From contig JAFSIU010000169.1 of the NCBI GenBank assembly GCA_017439615.1, positions 1-7,042 on the forward strand: DNA of 7,042 bases, given 5' to 3'. Every line of letters starts with the position of its first letter. The stretch's first letter is position 1. Source of the DNA: Bacillota bacterium. GTDB lineage: Bacteria; Bacillota; Dehalobacteriia; UBA4068. Shown here piece after piece: positions 5,677 through 7,042 of this stretch. A program made the position numbers and the translations under genes. The notes beneath the pieces are model-generated. The model saw only the letters and a program-made list of their open reading frames with translations, was not told the DNA's origin and made no database searches.

Positions 5677-6993
5677 ATGAGGAAAAAGAATTTGTTTACC
5701 AATCTTTTTACAATAATAATCACAATATGCCTGGCAACCTTCTCCGGCTGTGAATGGATGGCTACGCCTCCTGTAACAGCAGAAGATTTGACCAGTGTCA
5801 TCAGCACAACTTTGGTGCCCGAAATACCGACAGCACCGCTGACAGAGCCTGAGCCCGAAACAACGGCACCCGAAATTCCCACAACTCCGGAAATTCCCAC
5901 AATGCCTGAAGAGCCGCCTGTTCCTGTTCTTCAGGAAGTACGCTTTATGTCTGTTGGTGATAACCTGATACACAATACGGTTCTCAACGCAGGCAAGCAG
6001 GCAGACGGAAGCTATGATTTTTCTATGCTTTTTGACGGTATGAATGAATATTTTGCACAGGCAGATCTTTCCTGCATCAATCAGGAGACCATTTTCACCG
6101 CCAATCCTGCCAAATATGGTGGCTATCCCGCCTTTGGTTCTCCCACAATGGTTGGCGATGCCATCGTCGAAGCAGGCTTTGACATTGTGCTGCATGCCTC
6201 GAATCACAGTCTCGATATGACAAGCAGGGGAGTTCTCGACACTATCGAATATTGGGATCAATATCCCGAGATCGCAATGCTAGGCATACACGACACCAAA
6301 GAGGATGCTGATAAAATCACAATCATCGAGCAAAACGGCATCAGCTTTGCCATTTTCAATTATACCTATGGTCTCAATGGCTATACTCCTCCTAAGGACA
6401 AGCCATGGATGGTTGATCAAATGACCAATGATACCAAATCCAAAATCATCGCTGAGCTTGAAGAAGCACGCGGTTTGGCTGATGTGGTTGTGGTCTATCC
6501 TCATTGGGGCGGCGAATATGTCTATAAGCCCAATGACTTCCAGAAGGAATGGGCAAAAATCTTTGCCGACTGCAATGTGGATATCGTCATCGGCCATCAT
6601 CCGCACGTGCTGCAGCCTATGGATACTATGGAGCGTGCTGACGGCAAGGAAATGCTCATCTACTATTCCGTAGGGAACTATTGCTCGCATCAGGCAGAGG
6701 TGCCCAGAATGCTGGGCGGCATTGCAGATATTCTCATCTGCAAGCAGGGAGATGAGGTATGGCTGGAAAGCGCACAGCTTGTTCCCATTGTAACACAGAT
6801 ACAGCCTGGCTATTTCACAACCTACCTTCTGACAGAATATACCGATGAGCTGGCAAAGAAGCATAAATTCAACGGCACCTTCGGTTTTTCCAAATATAAT
6901 CCCACTGTGCTGTGGAAGCTTTATACCGATATCACGGGCTTTGATGCCGAGGATATGGAATTCCTCGATGAAAAGCTGGCAATCTCCAAATAA
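5677..6993 (+). CDS. CapA-family (PGA_cap) putative lipoprotein phosphoesterase
   Basis: Protein of 438 aa. The N-terminus is M-R-K-K, then a hydrophobic segment and T-F-S-G-C25, which resembles a lipobox although Phe at -3 is unusual; membrane anchoring outside the cell is likely. Residues about 47-84 form a Pro/Thr/Glu linker with P-E-I-P-T repeats. The CapA/PGA_cap domain, about 87-375, carries its usual metal-site motifs: S-V-G-D-N at 92-96, N-Q-E-T at 135-138, N176-H-S-L-D, H276-W-G-G-E, G-H-H-P-H at 306-310 and Y-Y-S-V-G-N-Y at 329-335. The family is named for poly-gamma-glutamate capsule assembly, but no capB or capC genes are nearby and many members stand alone. The gene starts 10 nt after the hydrolase stop with a weak AGGA site at 5665-5668 that overlaps the stop, so co-transcription and coupling are probable. 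The true substrate is unknown. Confidence 0.92.
   Translation: MRKKNLFTNLFTIIITICLATFSGCEWMATPPVTAEDLTSVISTTLVPEIPTAPLTEPEPETTAPEIPTTPEIPTMPEEPPVPVLQEVRFMSVGDNLIHNTVLNAGKQADGSYDFSMLFDGMNEYFAQADLSCINQETIFTANPAKYGGYPAFGSPTMVGDAIVEAGFDIVLHASNHSLDMTSRGVLDTIEYWDQYPEIAMLGIHDTKEDADKITIIEQNGISFAIFNYTYGLNGYTPPKDKPWMVDQMTNDTKSKIIAELEEARGLADVVVVYPHWGGEYVYKPNDFQKEWAKIFADCNVDIVIGHHPHVLQPMDTMERADGKEMLIYYSVGNYCSHQAEVPRMLGGIADILICKQGDEVWLESAQLVPIVTQIQPGYFTTYLLTEYTDELAKKHKFNGTFGFSKYNPTVLWKLYTDITGFDAEDMEFLDEKLAISK
5872..5902 (+). repeat. Tandem hexapeptide repeat in the CapA linker
   Basis: The 13-bp sequence GAAATTCCCACAA occurs at 5872-5884 and 5890-5902, an 18-bp period coding for P-E-I-P-T-T then P-E-I-P-T-M. 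A more divergent copy (P-E-I-P-T) is encoded at about residues 48-52. This is a low-complexity spacer that can vary in length by slippage. Confidence 0.75.
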
Positions 6994-7042
6994 AAACAAA
7001 AAGTCCCTTGATTAAGACGTGGCATCATAAGACAGTTACAAA

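Noticed and set aside
4710..5900. Long minus-strand open frame (396 codons)
   Set aside because: It lies opposite the alpha/beta hydrolase, which has a complete catalytic triad, and crosses the junction with the CapA gene. It is a codon-usage artefact.

Overview
The window looks like chromosomal DNA of a Gram-positive, low-to-mid GC Clostridia-type Firmicute. Three things point that way: strong AGGAGG-type ribosome binding sites, a DUF975 membrane protein, and a CapA-family protein with a lipoprotein-like leader on a Pro/Thr/Glu linker. The species cannot be named from sequence alone. No tRNA, rRNA, CRISPR array or intact mobile element was seen.

Layout, left to right. (1) Minus-strand operon, positions 1-1327: an inositol-monophosphatase-family phosphatase, followed 3 nt later by a two-transmembrane protein with a probable beta-rich cytosolic domain. 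The second gene runs off the left edge. A promoter is visible at 1348-1377. (2) A gene-free stretch, 1328-1836, with several inverted repeats, including a perfect 17-bp hairpin. It ends in a good promoter whose -35 box overlaps a perfect 16-bp palindrome. (3) A plus-strand DUF975 integral membrane protein, 1837-2709, closed by a rho-independent terminator. (4) A convergent intergenic region, about 2767-3104, with a same-orientation cluster of DnaA boxes (two perfect TGTGGATAA, three one-mismatch) next to a 78% A+T tract. (5) Minus-strand glycerol kinase glpK, 3105-4604. (6) A divergent plus-strand pair: a monoacylglycerol-lipase-like alpha/beta hydrolase (4734-5666) and, 10 nt later, a CapA/PGA_cap lipoprotein-like phosphoesterase (5677-6993).

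How the genes may work together: the lipase-like enzyme could release glycerol from acylglycerols, and GlpK would phosphorylate glycerol to glycerol-3-phosphate. The two are divergently transcribed from a shared 129-bp region. This link is inferred from family and position only. The lipase and CapA-like genes are probably co-transcribed, without an obvious common pathway.

The most noteworthy signal is the DnaA-box cluster. It lies between two gene ends rather than at a promoter, so a replication role (origin or DnaA-titrating site) is more likely than transcriptional control. Second are the possible Cap15-like (S-2TMbeta) fold of the truncated left-edge protein and the palindromic operator candidate in front of the DUF975 gene.
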